A stretch of DNA of 64,000 nt from Astrocystis sublimbata. Lineage: Eukaryota > Ascomycota > Sordariomycetes > Xylariales > Xylariaceae. The notes beneath the pieces were generated by a model that saw only the letters and a program-made list of their open reading frames with translations, had not been told where the DNA came from and did no database searches. The stretch spans positions 310,001 to 374,000 of the forward strand of contig JAJNNY010000021.1 in assembly GCA_022453515.1 (NCBI GenBank), read 5' to 3'. Of this stretch, positions 22,818-34,767 are shown piece after piece. Position 1 is the stretch's first letter. The number at the start of each line of letters is the position of its first letter. The position numbers were made by a program, and so were the translations under genes.

Positions 22818-23572
22818 GACATAGAGTTAACAGAAGGTCAAATGTCTACAGTGGGCATCTAAAATAAGTACTTACTAAGAAAAGCCGCCTCTGATCGAGC
22901 CTTCTCCGCTGCTTGCGAGTCACTAGTTTTGTTGTCAGCCCAACAGCCGCGCCTACCAAATACTGAAGATCATGAACTAGGCACTTACCATATCCTTGTC
23001 AAAAACTCAGTATTCAAGATAGTGTGTGCCTTGTTTATGTTTCTCTCTAAGCTTGTGATTTTAGATTGATAATGAAGCTTATACTTCAAAACCACTAAGA
23101 AGGTGCTCCTTTTGGAAACTATACCCGATGATGTTCTGGGTATCTGGTTCGATGCTCCTGCGGTATTCGCTGTTGATTGAGAAGCTGCGGTCGACAACTT
23201 GCCGACTATCCGGTGGAGCTCCCCTACATTTTGCAGCAAGTTAGATGTCAGTGTCCTAAGCCTATTCTTATCCTCTTCCTGTTGTCGCGGCGACATATAG
23301 CTAGGCAACTGTGTCGAGTTATAGTTATCGAGTCTCATAGAAAGAGTAGAAATCAATTGATCTAGACTGTTTGTAGTCGATTCAAGTCTGGGGTCTGGAC
23401 TGCCTGGATTTGTTGCCAATTAATCAGAGCTGGTCTAGGTACTTGAGCAACGAAATATTGGGTCCGATCTACCGTCATCTTGCAAACTGCGGACTAATCG
23501 AAAGACCTCGCCTGTGAAGGAAATGACTTGCATGACATTGCAAACGAGTGACAGGGTCGCTACGGGCTCCAT

Positions 23573-25056
23573 AGTCTTGGTGTTGTGAACTATCACGCTG
23601 TCAACATGCAACGTCTTGCGAATGAGATCAGCAACATGGGCGATAAGAATGATGGGGCTGAAAACCGGGACAGGTAAATAGAGCAAGTTTTGTGTATAGG
23701 ATTATGAAAAGATAAGTTGAGTGGCTAAACCCCACGGAGGGAGCGTATGCCAAGATACCATAGAGGATGAGACTTTGCAGGCAAGAGCTCACCACCGACG
23801 ATAATTACCCCGCCACCCCACTTCAGCGTTGCATCGGACTCCATACTGTAGATTCTATCCTCAACTGGGAAACGGTAACCAATCATTGTCGTTTTGCTAT
23901 TAATTATTATATACTGTACTTGTGGGATAGGCAGAAATCTCCACACCATACAACAGTAAAGGCTTCAAACCATTAAAGTGAGGGCGTGAGTCACTTTCCT
24001 AAACCCAAGAGAAATTCGCGAGCCTTGTGTTCAAAACCGGTCTAATCAGAAGTTGGACTCGGAGCCAATATCGGGAAGGTTTTAGCTAGGTGGTTGCCTT
24101 GTAAAATTGATTATGGAATTAACAAGATACTTGAGATCATTTATGGGCATATAACGAAACATGATTACTGTCTGGGAGCTGTGTTGTACAATGCGCCGAG
24201 CATGAGGCCGTAGATGAGCTGTGCATGTCCTGTCAGTAGGTATGTTGCCATTGACGTTAACTACTTAGGTATATAGCATGTTTCTATCGTTATCAGAAAG
24301 CCCAGTGTTGTTAAGACTAGCAAGCACTTACTGCCCAACTTACTGGAAGTCGATGTCCTGAACGCTTTAGCTGTAAGTCCCCATCACTTGCGCACCCTGG
24401 GAGCAGTGCAGTGAATGTAATTACACTCTATTCACTACGATAGCCCCAAATTCACTAATTAATCAGCTCGGTGTAGACGCACAGGGTATTTGTACAAGCC
24501 GTATTGATATCTCTGCCTTTTGCTCATGATAACAACATCCACGATGCACTCTATTCTCGATTGCTCGCACATGCCCCGACTCGTAACGCAAACATCACGC
24601 ATATAAAAACATGTTGGGTGCAATGTTTGCCACGACTAGGCCAAAGAAGAGTACGATTTTTAGAATCTTTATTTCCCCCATCTTGTTAAAACTTGCCGAA
24701 CTGCATTCACTTGACTTTCGTACGCCTCCATTGCACCACAACACTACCCCCACCACCTTCCGTCATCAACGAAGCAACCCTTGTTGTTTTCTCTTTTCTG
24801 TTTTTACCTATACATTTTTCACTTTCTCTACCTTGCACTTTAGAAAACACAGCGAATCGCTGACTTCTAGTTACGCGCATTAGAAGTCACTTTCCACAGG
24901 CCTGAGGTTACGGAAGTCTCTCCCGAGCCTGAATATCTGCGATCTCCCCCAAACAACAGCGACACCTCATCCACTTGTGCCGTAGTCGGATCCAGCGACG
25001 AACTTAAGAACTTCGATTCCCCAAAATCTAGAACAAAGGCACGGGACAAAGAGAAG
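23573..25056. other. Divergent intergenic region, NLR to Myb-like gene
   Basis: About 1.5 kb between two divergently transcribed genes. It should contain both promoters. An open stretch in the frame of the Myb-like gene extends upstream of its ATG to an in-frame TAG near 24868, so an additional 5' exon is possible. No other gene is seen. Confidence 0.45.
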
Positions 25057-25873
25057 ATGAGCACTGCCGACGAGTCTTCCGACGCTGCTCCGGAGTGGAG
25101 TCGAGAGGAAGATCGCATGATCTGCGTGAGAAAGTCGGAGGACATATCGTGCGTTTACAGCCTACTCCTTGCTAGCTTCATTATCCGACCTCTTGTGTAC
25201 ACTTCGATCGGTGCACAATGAAAGCAGCGCAACTTCTCTAACTAAGTAATGCTCTAGATGGGCCGACATAGGCAAGGAACTCGGTCGCCGTAGGAGGGAT
25301 TGCCAAAAACGCCATCGCGTTCTCGCCGCACACGCCAGAGAACTTGGTATTACCACTGCGAAGTTGGCGAAGCTGTTTATCGACGAGGATGAAGGGGATT
25401 CCAAGTCGAAGAAGAAGAAACGCAGCAAAGATCGAGAGGACGAGAAAGTATCTAAAACCGATAACGACAAGTCCGACAAGTCGAAGGCAAAGGCAGAGAG
25501 CAAGAGCCCACCCAAGAGCGAGAACAAAAGCAGGAGCAAGAAGAGCAAGAAGAGAGCTTCAGAAACCTCCTCGGAGTCGAAATCGAACTCGGATCCGGAT
25601 TCAGACTCGAGTTCAGACAACGATAACAGCGATTCTGAAGCCGAGTTCTGGGCTCAGCGCCGCTACGTATACGACACGCTGCACGGCGAGATTTACCCCC
25701 GACAGAAGATTCTCCGCCCCGATCGCTTCTACAGCGAGAGCGACTGTCGCGTGCTCGCGGGTCTTGAGGCGCGCTACCGTGCCAACAAGTGGCTCTACAT
25801 CCAAGCCGACTTCTGCAACGCGACAGGACGCATGGTAGACTCAGAGATCCTCAGAGCGAAGTTCGAAGAATAG
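25057..25873 (+). CDS. Myb-like DNA-binding domain protein
   Basis: Probable nuclear protein of 235 residues. Exons 25057-25148 and 25258-25873, with a branch-like CTAAC before the acceptor. An N-terminal SANT/Myb-like helix region reads EWSREEDRMICVRK, then WADIGKELGRRRRDCQKRH after the intron. A long lysine/serine/acidic tract rich in KSKKKK and SDSDSS-type runs follows. The conserved-looking C-terminal part contains ILRPDRFYSESDCRVL, with a RANKWLYIQADFCNATGRMV segment. The ATG at 25057 is the first in frame after an upstream stop. Target genes unknown. Confidence 0.75.
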
Positions 25874-26249
25874 AGCATTATATATATATGCCTTGGCAAT
25901 GCGCTCGATACGAATCCTGTAATGATCAAGTCGGAGTTTTCGCTACGTCAGCTCCAAGAAACTGAGGTCAAACACCATCATACGAAAAACAGGCCAAAAG
26001 GCATCAGATGGAATTACATACGTACGACGTGACTCTCGTCCCGGACACATTCCACTTCATTAATAATTACTATACTAGCCGCTAAATGCAAGATACTCAA
26101 TTTTCCCAAGGTGAAGCGTTCGCTTAATGGCATATTCTTCCGCCTTTCCTTCACCAAAAATCACGTTCGTTAGCACATAGTAGATTGAAGCCAATTGCAC
26201 ATGGTATATCCAGATTGCCCCTCTCATCCATGAGACGATGACACTAGAC
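25874..26249. other. Convergent 3' intergenic region
   Basis: Short AT-rich space between the 3' ends of the Myb-like gene and the 738-residue protein gene, starting with a TATATATATA run. No gene seen. Confidence 0.5.
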
Positions 26250-28555
26250 TCATGAATCAACACTTGAAATTGTGATCTCTCCCGTCGGCTTTGCACCGCT
26301 AGAAATAGTGTAAGCAAGGCCAACATTTGCCCGGGAGACGGCCCACGTGCTTCCCTGAACCTGTGCGTTGGCGTCCAGCTCTGCCGTCACGGCATTCGGC
26401 AACTTTGAGTAATCGTAATCCCCAGTATGGAGGTCGCTGAAAGCCAAAGAGTAGACACCGTTGTTGAACGCCGTAGCGCTCACGTAGTTGCGCCACAGAC
26501 CAGCGGGATTGTCGATCCTCACGAAGATGTCGGCGATTGCGGCAGCGCCCTCCTTGCGGAGACTGAGCTTTCCGGTCTCGGGGTCGATGAACAGGAGATA
26601 TTCGACGTGGGACCTGTCCTGGCCGTTGTGGCTGCTGTTAAGCAGACGGAACAGTTTGAACTTCATGGCGCATTGCGTACCATCGCCGACGCTCAACAAG
26701 CCGACGGAGCTGCGCTGTTGGTTGAGCCATACGGTGCCGTGCGTGCGGAAACCGCTCGGGTGCATGCTGCCGCGCACGTCTTGGAGGACTAAAACGTGTC
26801 CGGGCTTTGTGAGGTTCTGGATCTGAAACCCTACATTGTAGGAGCAATACCGCTCCACCTGCGCGAAGCCGTGGAACGGATAGTTTGCTGTAAGCTTCGG
26901 CGGCTCTGCTGAAGGGTGAGCTGGATCGATGAAGGCCAGAGAGAGTGGAAGCCCGGTCTCCCGTACGTGCACGTCGTATTTCTTCTTGGCTTCCTTGCCA
27001 CTTTCTGACAAGAACACCAACGTCACCCGAGGATCTTCTCCAGGTTTGGTGAACTTTGGCACCACCTTGATATGGAGCTTGGTGCCCTGGTCCCATTTCT
27101 TCCTACGTAGTGTCAGTCTAACTTCTTCGTGGAAACAGGACTTTGGGGCAACTCAGATATGCAACTTACACTCCCTTGTACAAGCCCCATTGCGAGTCAT
27201 TGCCGGCGCCGGCGCGTTGCAGATGCGCTTCGTTTCTGTCCTGGGGATGTATCGAGAACCTAGAACCGCGCAGGCCCCAGGAGCTGGTGCTGTCCCACCG
27301 CACAAATCCGAAAGCCGAGCTATACTCGGTTCGTCCCGTCCGTTGCCCTCCCTCGAGGGTGCCGTACCCTGTCCAACCCTGCCCGTCTTGAATCTGAAGA
27401 CAGCCCTCCGTGTCGGTATGCTCTAGCCTATACAGCGTTGGCCATTGTTGATCAAGATTGACCTTGCTAGCTCGCAGCAGAAGCTTGCAAGACTCCCACT
27501 CCATTATGCCGTGCCCGTCTTCGTATAAAACCTTCTCATACTTTCTGATTCGATTCTGTAAGTCGTCGTTATACCTTCTTATTGTTTCGACAATAGTGTC
27601 TTGGTCACCGGAAAAGCCTTTGGGGTAGGTGGGTGCGCATCGGGATTCGACTAATTTGTAAAGCTGCTCCATAACCAACAAGCTGTTGCCCTTGACCTGG
27701 ATTCCTTTCACATAGGTCAACCATTTCTTCATGTCCCTTTGGTAGTCGACGATGTCGTAGAAGAAAGCCCTGTCAGTGTCTGTAATGCGAGCTTGGAGGA
27801 CATCGCGGAACTTGTAAAGTAGCGGTTGATTGACCGCCTCATTCTCGTCGTTCGTTATCCACGGAGTTTCCGAGTCCCCTACCAAGAGTGTGTCTAGGTA
27901 AGCAAGCTTGGCGTACATGCCATTATCGCCTGCCAGCCCGATATCTGCGATAATTTTGGCAAATTCTTTGGGATCATTGGTCTGTGATAAACGTTCAGCA
28001 GCTGCTCGCTGTCGCGGGCGGATGAACGCCAGGGCGGGTTGTATGTAGTATGGCTAACAATCACCTAGCACTCACCTCTTTGCGAAACATTAGGTTCCGA
28101 CCCAATGTGTCGATAGATCCCTTGATTTTTTCTACCGCTGCACCATTTGCAGAACAATTGATTAGGTCAACGGACTCCTTTACCTCCTTTCGCAGGACTT
28201 CAAGCTTTCCCGACAAGACATCGAGCTTCTCATTGAGGATGTCTTGATCCTCTTTGGGCAGCTCGAGCGATCGCGCCAGAGCCCACTTGATACCTGGCGC
28301 GAGGGCACCAGCGACGGGTATTGTACTCAGAAGCGAGGTGGCTAGTTTGTCTGCGCCTTCTCCTGCCACCCATAACACGACTTGGTTGAATCTCGACTTC
28401 GTAAGAAGAGGAGCCTCATAAGGCACCGTCTGGAACTCCCCTGCGCGCTGATTTGGTTGCGCTGCTAGAGCCTCCTCATCTTTGGGTTTTACAGCTCTTA
28501 AAAGATCTTGGTACTGTTCTTCGAGCAATTGCTGGGGTGATTTCTCGACGGACAT
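26250..28555 (-). CDS. Uncharacterised 738-residue protein with helical N-terminal half
   Basis: I do not recognise this family. Exons on the minus strand are 28555-28076, 28053-27170 and 27102-26250. All three join in frame, with introns of 22 and 67 nt. The 22-nt intron is below the normal fungal size, so that junction could be wrong. Residues 1-160 are charged and helix-prone, with one apolar segment (LATSLLSTIPVAGALAPG) and a heptad-like stretch (LNEKLDVLSGKLEVLRKE). Residues 160-420 are also helical with many Tyr, Trp and Lys. The C-terminal 300 residues look beta-rich, with Gly/Asp/Asn turns, and end in TISSVDS. There is no signal peptide and no clear transmembrane helix. Helical membrane-interacting N-terminus plus beta-rich C-terminus is only a shape argument, and I assign no function. 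Confidence 0.72.
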
Positions 28556-30963
28556 GATAATATGTGGCGATGCAACTCTTGGTATCTGTTATCAGAGGAA
28601 AGGCGATGTGAGCAAATGGTATGCGATTGCTAAATGAGAAGAGGATACGAATGCTCCATGCAGTCCGTCATTGCTGTATCTATCTTAAATACTTTGTCAA
28701 GAACGATTTCCATAATGTGTCTACTAGTCCGGGAGTCCACCGGTCCGGCATTCCATTGAAGGCGAGGCCAGTGGTATGCTATAGACTCGCTTTAGGTGAA
28801 CGATCTAAGCCTACAAGATGCTTTAGTAGACAGCCTAGGCCTGCTGATCTTTGCTTTGGCAAGATTCTCGCCGTGTCTTCAGCTTCAGCTGCGACCGGCA
28901 AACCACTAGTGCGGGCCATCGCCACGATTCCAATTCATCACCTGGCATCTGAAGCTGAATGCTCTTACACCTCTTTTTTCCTTTCCCCATACGTGGGGAT
29001 CAGCATGCCGTTTTGATGGAGGCCGCAAGCGATCACGGGGATAACGCCGTCAAGTCTAAATGCGCAACGTATTTTCTATAACCAGATTCAGCGGTCAATT
29101 CCCCTGCGAGGTGGTCGAACAAACATTGGTACTGGCCGATCTCCTCCCTTCCTATTGAAGGCTATCATAGCGTTGATTGTGTGCACCTTGATCTACCATA
29201 ACGTTCTGTGTCGGTTGTGGTCATTGATTGATGTCCACTGGCTCTCGTCGTGTTGATGAATGGGGTCTTCATACAATACAGGCACGACAGGGTACGTGGA
29301 TTGAAAGGTATCATCATAGAGCGAAGTTCTCTGGGAATAATCACCTGTGCGGATGCTATTGGGCTATCTGTCAAGTGTACAAGATATCTCAAGGGGACCT
29401 TTTGCTCACTGCTTCGTCATTGCCTCGAGATATGCCCTCTACTCGAGTTGGTATTCCTCATAATATATTTGCCTGACAACGAATAAAAAAACAGCTAGAC
29501 CATAGAACTCCGAGTCCCCTCTTCTATCAATAGAGTATTAAACATGTTCCGCTCGTCCAATGACTCTGCCACGAACAAGACAGACTCCAGTTTTTCTGAG
29601 CTCACGGAATGGACAATACCCCCCAATTGCTCTGCCCTGCTTGTTTGTGACTCAAGACACGGAGAGGTCAAGAATCAACCACTTTGACAAGCAGGGAGGT
29701 GAATACCTGCAAAATTGTTTAGTAAATCAACCAATTGAGTTTCACGCAGTCATAATTAAGAGCAGATAGAACACATAGGAAATGGGGCATGGAGCATGAA
29801 GCATGGGGGCGACTGGTGTTGAACGCAGCCATGGAGAGAGAAGAGGAAGAGCAGAGGGTTGGGGCCCTCAAGCGGGCAACAAGTAAATTTATATCTACAG
29901 GCTGATTTACTCGATGACGCATTACATCCTCTCTTTCCTTCCCTACCTAAGTACCCAGCGGCCTCAGAACGCAGCTTCCTGATCTCTTGTCGTCTCCCCC
30001 AGGTGCTCCTGCATATTCTATCACCCAACACATAAAACCAGCAAGAACGGTCACGTCATCTACCAAATACCTACTAGGTAAGTACCTTCTTACACAACAC
30101 CTACCGTACCTACCTTGTTATGGGACAGAACCCACTGGCAAAACATCTAGTTATGAACAGGGGCATATTGGCTCAGAATTGCCTTCGCGGGCAGGCAGTC
30201 ACGAGGCATTGGGTTTCTGCGAGAGACGATGCTGATCAAGAGGGGGTAGGTTAGTATCAAGATCAGAACACAAAGCTATAAGCTGGTTTGGTGATGAGGC
30301 AGTTTATCCTGTTGAGAATTTGTTAGCGCAGGGACATTCATTTTCATCTTGAGCGCACGTCCTGTGTCACAGAGCCGAAGCTTCTTCAGCGCTATATAGC
30401 TGAGATTGATTCGATCCAAATGATCATGATTAGTGCTTGGCAAACCTCTCTGTTCATACTAGATACATACTCTGTTCAATCTGACAATATGATATTCTAA
30501 TCCATTTGTCTGGATCGGTATCCGGACGTTTTAAACAAGAAAGCTAGAGGTCGTGTAGCCAGAGGGACCATTTCATTTGTAGTGACTCTTTTGTGAATAT
30601 CCATATTTACATGATGATTTATTTGCCTGGAATTCTTACCAGAATACGTCCTTTTCAATTCTAAGCATACTGGTCCTGTTCTCTCTTCTTAATAGACGGA
30701 TCGTGCTTGACTTGTTCATGCTCTATTGGCCCGGGTTGATCTATAAATGCTGAGAAGTTTATATCTAGTTGAAATAAGCGAAACCCCAGAGATTATACAA
30801 CTTTACCCGTTTAACCTCACCCTGTTCCCTCATGCTCTCCTGAATACCAGGGCCACCTGCACCTGTTGAATGCACTACCGTCCGTTAAAAGCGCCCCCGA
30901 GTCTTATACAACCATAACCAAAGTGTCTTTCCTATGGCCTAAAGACCCTGACACCATATCCAG
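28556..30963. other. Gene-poor intergenic region
   Basis: About 2.4 kb. Short frames on both strands lack any recognisable motif. Around 30.05-30.11 kb there are CTACCTACC-type short repeats. The first part includes the promoter of the 738-residue protein gene. Confidence 0.45.
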
Positions 30964-32445
30964 TTATAACTCAGATTCCGTGGCCGTGACTCTAGATTCC
31001 TTGCCGTCTTCATGACTTTCGTGGTTGATGAACAAGAATGATAACACAACTATCACAGCGCCAATCCAGTAGACTAAACTCGAATATTGCTGATACTGGA
31101 TCATCTCCCCTACCAGCGAAAGCGGAATATTCAAGGACAGGCCCACGGTGACGACGAGTGGAGTGGTGAGGAGCATGGCGTAAGCCCAAGATACATCGGC
31201 GACGGACGACGCTAAAGAGTTGATCTGGAAGGCATTTAGTACTAAAAACATACGAAATGAGAGAGCGGGTACATACCAAAATAATAGCCCAAACTTTACC
31301 GTTTGGAGGTAGTTCAAACTGGGGTTCGGTCAATGGTTATGTTCATTCCTCCACATGATGGGTGTCAACTTACAGGCTCAATCCCCGTGTAATGCAAGAT
31401 CGGGAAAAGCGGCCAAAGTAATAGGATGTTGAAAGTGCCGACAAGGCCAAAGAACAACGGCATATCGATGCGTTCCTCGTTGCCCACCCTAGTCTTCATG
31501 ACCACCACGTAGACACCATAGACAATGGCGCTGGTAAAAGCCAGCGCATCTCCGATCGCAATCTGCGACTGGGACTTGTGTGGGAAGTTGCCTCGGTCCT
31601 CGTCGTTTCCGTCGCCGGAAAGGTCTACCAAAGAGATGAGGATGACGCCCGACAGTGAGGCAAGCACGCCGACCAACTTCCGCGCCGAAAACGCCTCAAT
31701 TTTCATCAAGCCACAGAATATGAGCGTCCAGACACTGCTTGTGGAGGTGATGATGGTAGCACTGCCGACGCTCGTATATTCCAGGCAGGCAGAAGCGGTA
31801 TAGTTGCCTAGGAACCAGATGATGGCGAATTCGAGACTGAACCTGGCGGTTTCAAGGAACGACAGTTTCTCAACGGATCTTGGGACACCATGCGCCTCAA
31901 GACTTGCATCCTCGTCGAAAAGTAGTCGTTCCTGTATCGCGGGATCCTCATTTTCCGTCACCGTCTTTGACCTCTCTGTTCCACGCGCGCGTCCCCTCCA
32001 CGCTTGCAGCGCCTGGTTTTTGACATGTCGAATACCGCCATTCTTTATGATGTACCTGACGTAGAATGGTATCATGGAAAGCGCAAAGAATCCCGTATTG
32101 ACATAAACTACAAAGAAGGGCTTGTTAAACGTGCGATCGGAGAAAATATACTAGGTCCGGATTAGTTGCCGTTGCTGCTTCGCTTCTAGGCCCTTAGCAG
32201 AGCAGCCTGTCGCATAAATTTTGAGCGGAATAACCTACGCTGGCGAGAAAGTTCGACATCGTCCATAGAAACACGGTGACAAGAAGCAGCGCGATCCCAA
32301 GCGTCCTGCGCGCTATGTTCCAAATGCCGGTTCTGCGTCCCGCGCCAACGGAGTCACTGCCAGATCCGAGCGAGAACGAGGCGCGGTCGCTACCGGAAAG
32401 ATTCGACGTCCTACTCCTCGCCATCTCGTTGCTTTCTTGTGTCAT
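30964..32445 (-). CDS. DMT-superfamily transporter (SLC35F / EamA-like, probably vacuolar)
   Basis: Polytopic membrane protein of 428 residues, similar to yeast YML018C/THI74-type and human SLC35F5-type carriers. Exons: 32445-32239, 32150-31374, 31318-31277, 31224-30964. The ATG at 32445 is used because the open frame before it lacks an ATG. A soluble Ser-rich N-terminus precedes about ten hydrophobic helices. The first is LGIALLLVTVFLWTMSNFLA, and a cytosolic acidic loop separates early helices from LEFAIIWFLGNYTASACLEY. The family signature region TSVGSATIITSTSSVWTLIF is present. The last helix is WIGAVIVVLSFLFI. The 42-nt third exon is small but keeps frame. Substrate unknown. Confidence 0.88.
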
Positions 32446-32710
32446 GGTGTGCGCCGTCGCCAACGGCCCCCGAGTGCGGGCCTCAGGTCGGGTGAGAACT
32501 GGATTTAAAGGCGAGGTGAAAACTATCGGATGAAGTCATTGACTCGGAGTCAAGATTAGGTAAAAGTATAATATGAGATATCAACCGTCAGGTATTCTCA
32601 CGAAAGAAAACGAACACTCAGCAGCAGAAGCCGGCAAGAAGAGCGTGGGTGCATCAAGCTGAATCACTTGCGGCTGAATCATACCTAGTAATCTGGCTTG
32701 ATTTGGACGA

Positions 32711-32755
32711 ACGGCATGCACGGCATACACGGCATGGGCGGCATGTACGGCACCA
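32711..32755. repeat. Five-copy 9-bp tandem repeat (ACGGCATNN)
   Basis: Units read ACGGCATGC, ACGGCATAC, ACGGCATGG, GCGGCATGT and ACGGCACCA in direct succession. It lies upstream of the DMT transporter gene. Confidence 0.8.
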
Positions 32756-33023
32756 ATCCATTGTCATTGACTATAGGATTCCCAGGTGAGCCAGGCGCCT
32801 AGATACATGGAGTGGCATTCTGTTCCGTGGTAATGTTCACGCTAGGCCTTGATCGGGGTAGCTAGGCTGTAGATAGGGCAGAAGTCCCCTGTTCATTATA
32901 GGCGGATAGAAGTGGGCTACGGGGGAGCCCGGGAGCTTGGAGTTCACATGTACAGGCACAGTGCCTCGTCGTTCCAGCATGGGGCATCACTAGCAACCAT
33001 GAAGGCGGCAGGCACATAGCTAC

Positions 33024-33059
33024 CTAGGTAGGTATGTACACGTGCGTACCTACCTAGCT
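33024..33059. repeat. Imperfect inverted repeat with TAGGTAGGTA arms
   Basis: The left arm CTAGGTAGGTATGTAC and the right arm GTGCGTACCTACCTAG pair at 14 of 16 positions around a CACGTG-like centre (33039-33044). It could be a protein-binding palindrome or a cruciform; no function is shown. Confidence 0.65.
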
Positions 33060-33751
33060 GGAGCTTCCCCAACTACTGCCAAGCACAAGCGCCTAAGATG
33101 CAGTCAGTACATGCAGGGAGCATTCAACATCATGGATTGGTTGAATCCAGTCTCAGCGCGTCTCGCTGGTACATAGTTATCCCACGCGTGCCTAATTGAA
33201 TCTACGCCCGCATGCATTAGTACCTAGGTACCGTTCAGGGTTCGGTGTCTCGTTTCAGGGCCTTGGGTTGTGATTCGGTCTATACCTTAATAGTTAGAAA
33301 GGTCTCACATGTGCCGACACAGCTTGTCAATTCAAAATTTATTACGACAAGAGTAATCTAAAACTCAATCCTAACTCACGCCTCATAATACCTATTGAAA
33401 CAGAAGTCCTAATTATAGTAAAGCCTTGAATCATATTCAGGGGCAAGGCCAAGGCTGTCCGAAACTGAAACAAGACCCCGTCTTGACGACTCTCATCAAC
33501 TGCGACACAAACTGTCTATACACAATCTCTCCAAAAATGCTGCATCACTGCAAGGCACTGCACCATAAAGACGACTGGTCTGACATATTGAAATCCTCTG
33601 GCCAGGTTTAACATGTATGGTGAATCCTAGGTGATGAATGCGATGAGTGGATTCCTCCGGCATCCTGCTGTTTCGTCTTCGTTGGGTAACTATTCGTCTG
33701 AAATTTGGTATCAAAGAAGGGTCCGGCGAGTTGCGGGCTTCGATCCCTCAT

Positions 33752-34767
33752 CTAGCAAGCGCAGCCATCACGGTCGTTCTCAATGTGGATGTTGATGGGG
33801 TCTTGGAAATCCCCGCTGAACTCTTCTGATTCCTCCTGAGCGAGCGCATTGCGTGCAATGACTATAGGTCTCGGATTAGCTCAAGAATGATTAGAGGAAC
33901 ATAGTGCCGCACCTTCGAATGCTTGCTCGACGTTGAGGGCCTCCTTAGCACTGGTCTCGAAATATGGAATATCCCCCTTGGAGGCGCAGAAAGTAGCTGC
34001 TCTCTTGCTTGAGATCTACGGTTCGTAAGCATCACATCGAAGCTCCATGGTCCAGGCGACGAGCAACTTACTACTCGTTTGCTGTCCTCCACATCAATCT
34101 TGTTTCCGAGTACCACCTGGTAACAACGTCAGCACACGGGCATGGTAAGCGCCGCTTGCCCGCCTGCAAACTTACGAAAGGGAAGTTCTCGGGGTCTCTT
34201 GGCGAAGCTTGGATTAAGAACTCGTCTCTCCAGCTGTCTAAGGCATCGAAGCTCTTGGAGTTGTTGACGTCGTACACCAACACACAGCAGTCGGCACCGC
34301 GGTAGAAGGCGACACCCAGTGACTGGAAGCGTTCCTGGCCGGCTGTATCCCAGAGCTACGGCACGTCAGTCGTCATGTACACCGTGCCGCCACGATACCA
34401 CAACACACCTGCATTGTGACCTGCCTATCGTCCACTAGAACCTCCCGGGTCAAGAAATCGGCACCAATAGTAGCTTTGTAACTCGCACTAAATTTCTTGT
34501 TGACCTGGTGTGCAGAGAAACGTTAACGGTCGTGGCTCGCACACTCGATAATGCTGTCGTTGGAGACCAACCGGGTCGGTGGACGGTCGGGGGGTGTTGG
34601 GAACGTACGTATTGGTTCATCAGACTGGTCTTGCCGACACCGCTGTCGCCAAGGATAATAACCTGATCCGGGAAGTTGATTAGACACAGACACATAATGC
34701 AGAGAATGGATCAAAATGGCGGAGGCATAGCACTCACCTTCAACAACACCTTCTTTCTCGAAGCCAT
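33752..34767 (-). CDS. ypt7: Rab7-family GTPase Ypt7
   Basis: Small GTPase for late endosome/vacuole and autophagosome-vacuole fusion; it works with HOPS and the Mon1-Ccz1 exchange factor on the vacuole membrane. Seven exons: 34767-34738, 34662-34609, 34504-34409, 34355-34176, 34116-34072, 34015-33913, 33861-33752. They give 205 residues, close to the expected length for Ypt7/Rab7. G1 is GDSGVGKTS, the effector region ends [15 protein letters not shown]3 is [10 protein letters not shown]4 is LGNKIDV, and G5 is [14 protein letters not shown]. The C-terminus is CAC, a doubly geranylgeranylated CxC motif. Exon 1 codes only ten residues ([10 protein letters not shown]). Confidence 0.97.

Larger units (their letters stand above)
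19206..22825. repeat. 8-bp target site duplication GACATAGA flanking the hAT element
   Basis: GACATAGA is present at 19206-19213 and again at 22818-22825, directly outside the two terminal inverted repeats. An 8-bp duplication is the hallmark of hAT transposition. The two copies are identical, with no decay visible in the duplication itself. Confidence 0.93.
16468..23572 (-). pseudogene. NLR-like NACHT STAND protein gene split by a hAT transposon
   Basis: Fungal STAND/NLR-type gene, the class used in heterokaryon incompatibility and possibly innate immunity. Pre-insertion exons on the minus strand: 23572-23443, 23403-22989, 22922-22876 and 19199-16468, giving 1107 residues. The N-terminus (MEPVATLSLVCNVMQVIS) resembles the helical N-terminal domain of many fungal NLRs. 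A coiled stretch follows, then the NACHT P-loop GKPGSGKSS (residues about 344-352) and Walker B LFIDRLDEI. A post-NACHT helical region (FIHRSVQEFLLDT) and one ankyrin-like segment (LLLRIGANPNA with TPFHELL) come next. The coding parts show no stop or frameshift, but a 3.6 kb element sits in intron 3, between the likely branch site and the 3' splice site, so normal splicing is doubtful. It may still be expressed through a new acceptor. Confidence 0.82.
32446..33751. other. Intergenic region with short tandem and inverted repeats
   Basis: About 1.3 kb without a gene. It contains a 9-bp tandem repeat at 32711-32755 and an inverted TAGGTAGGTA repeat near 33024-33059, listed separately. Confidence 0.5.
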
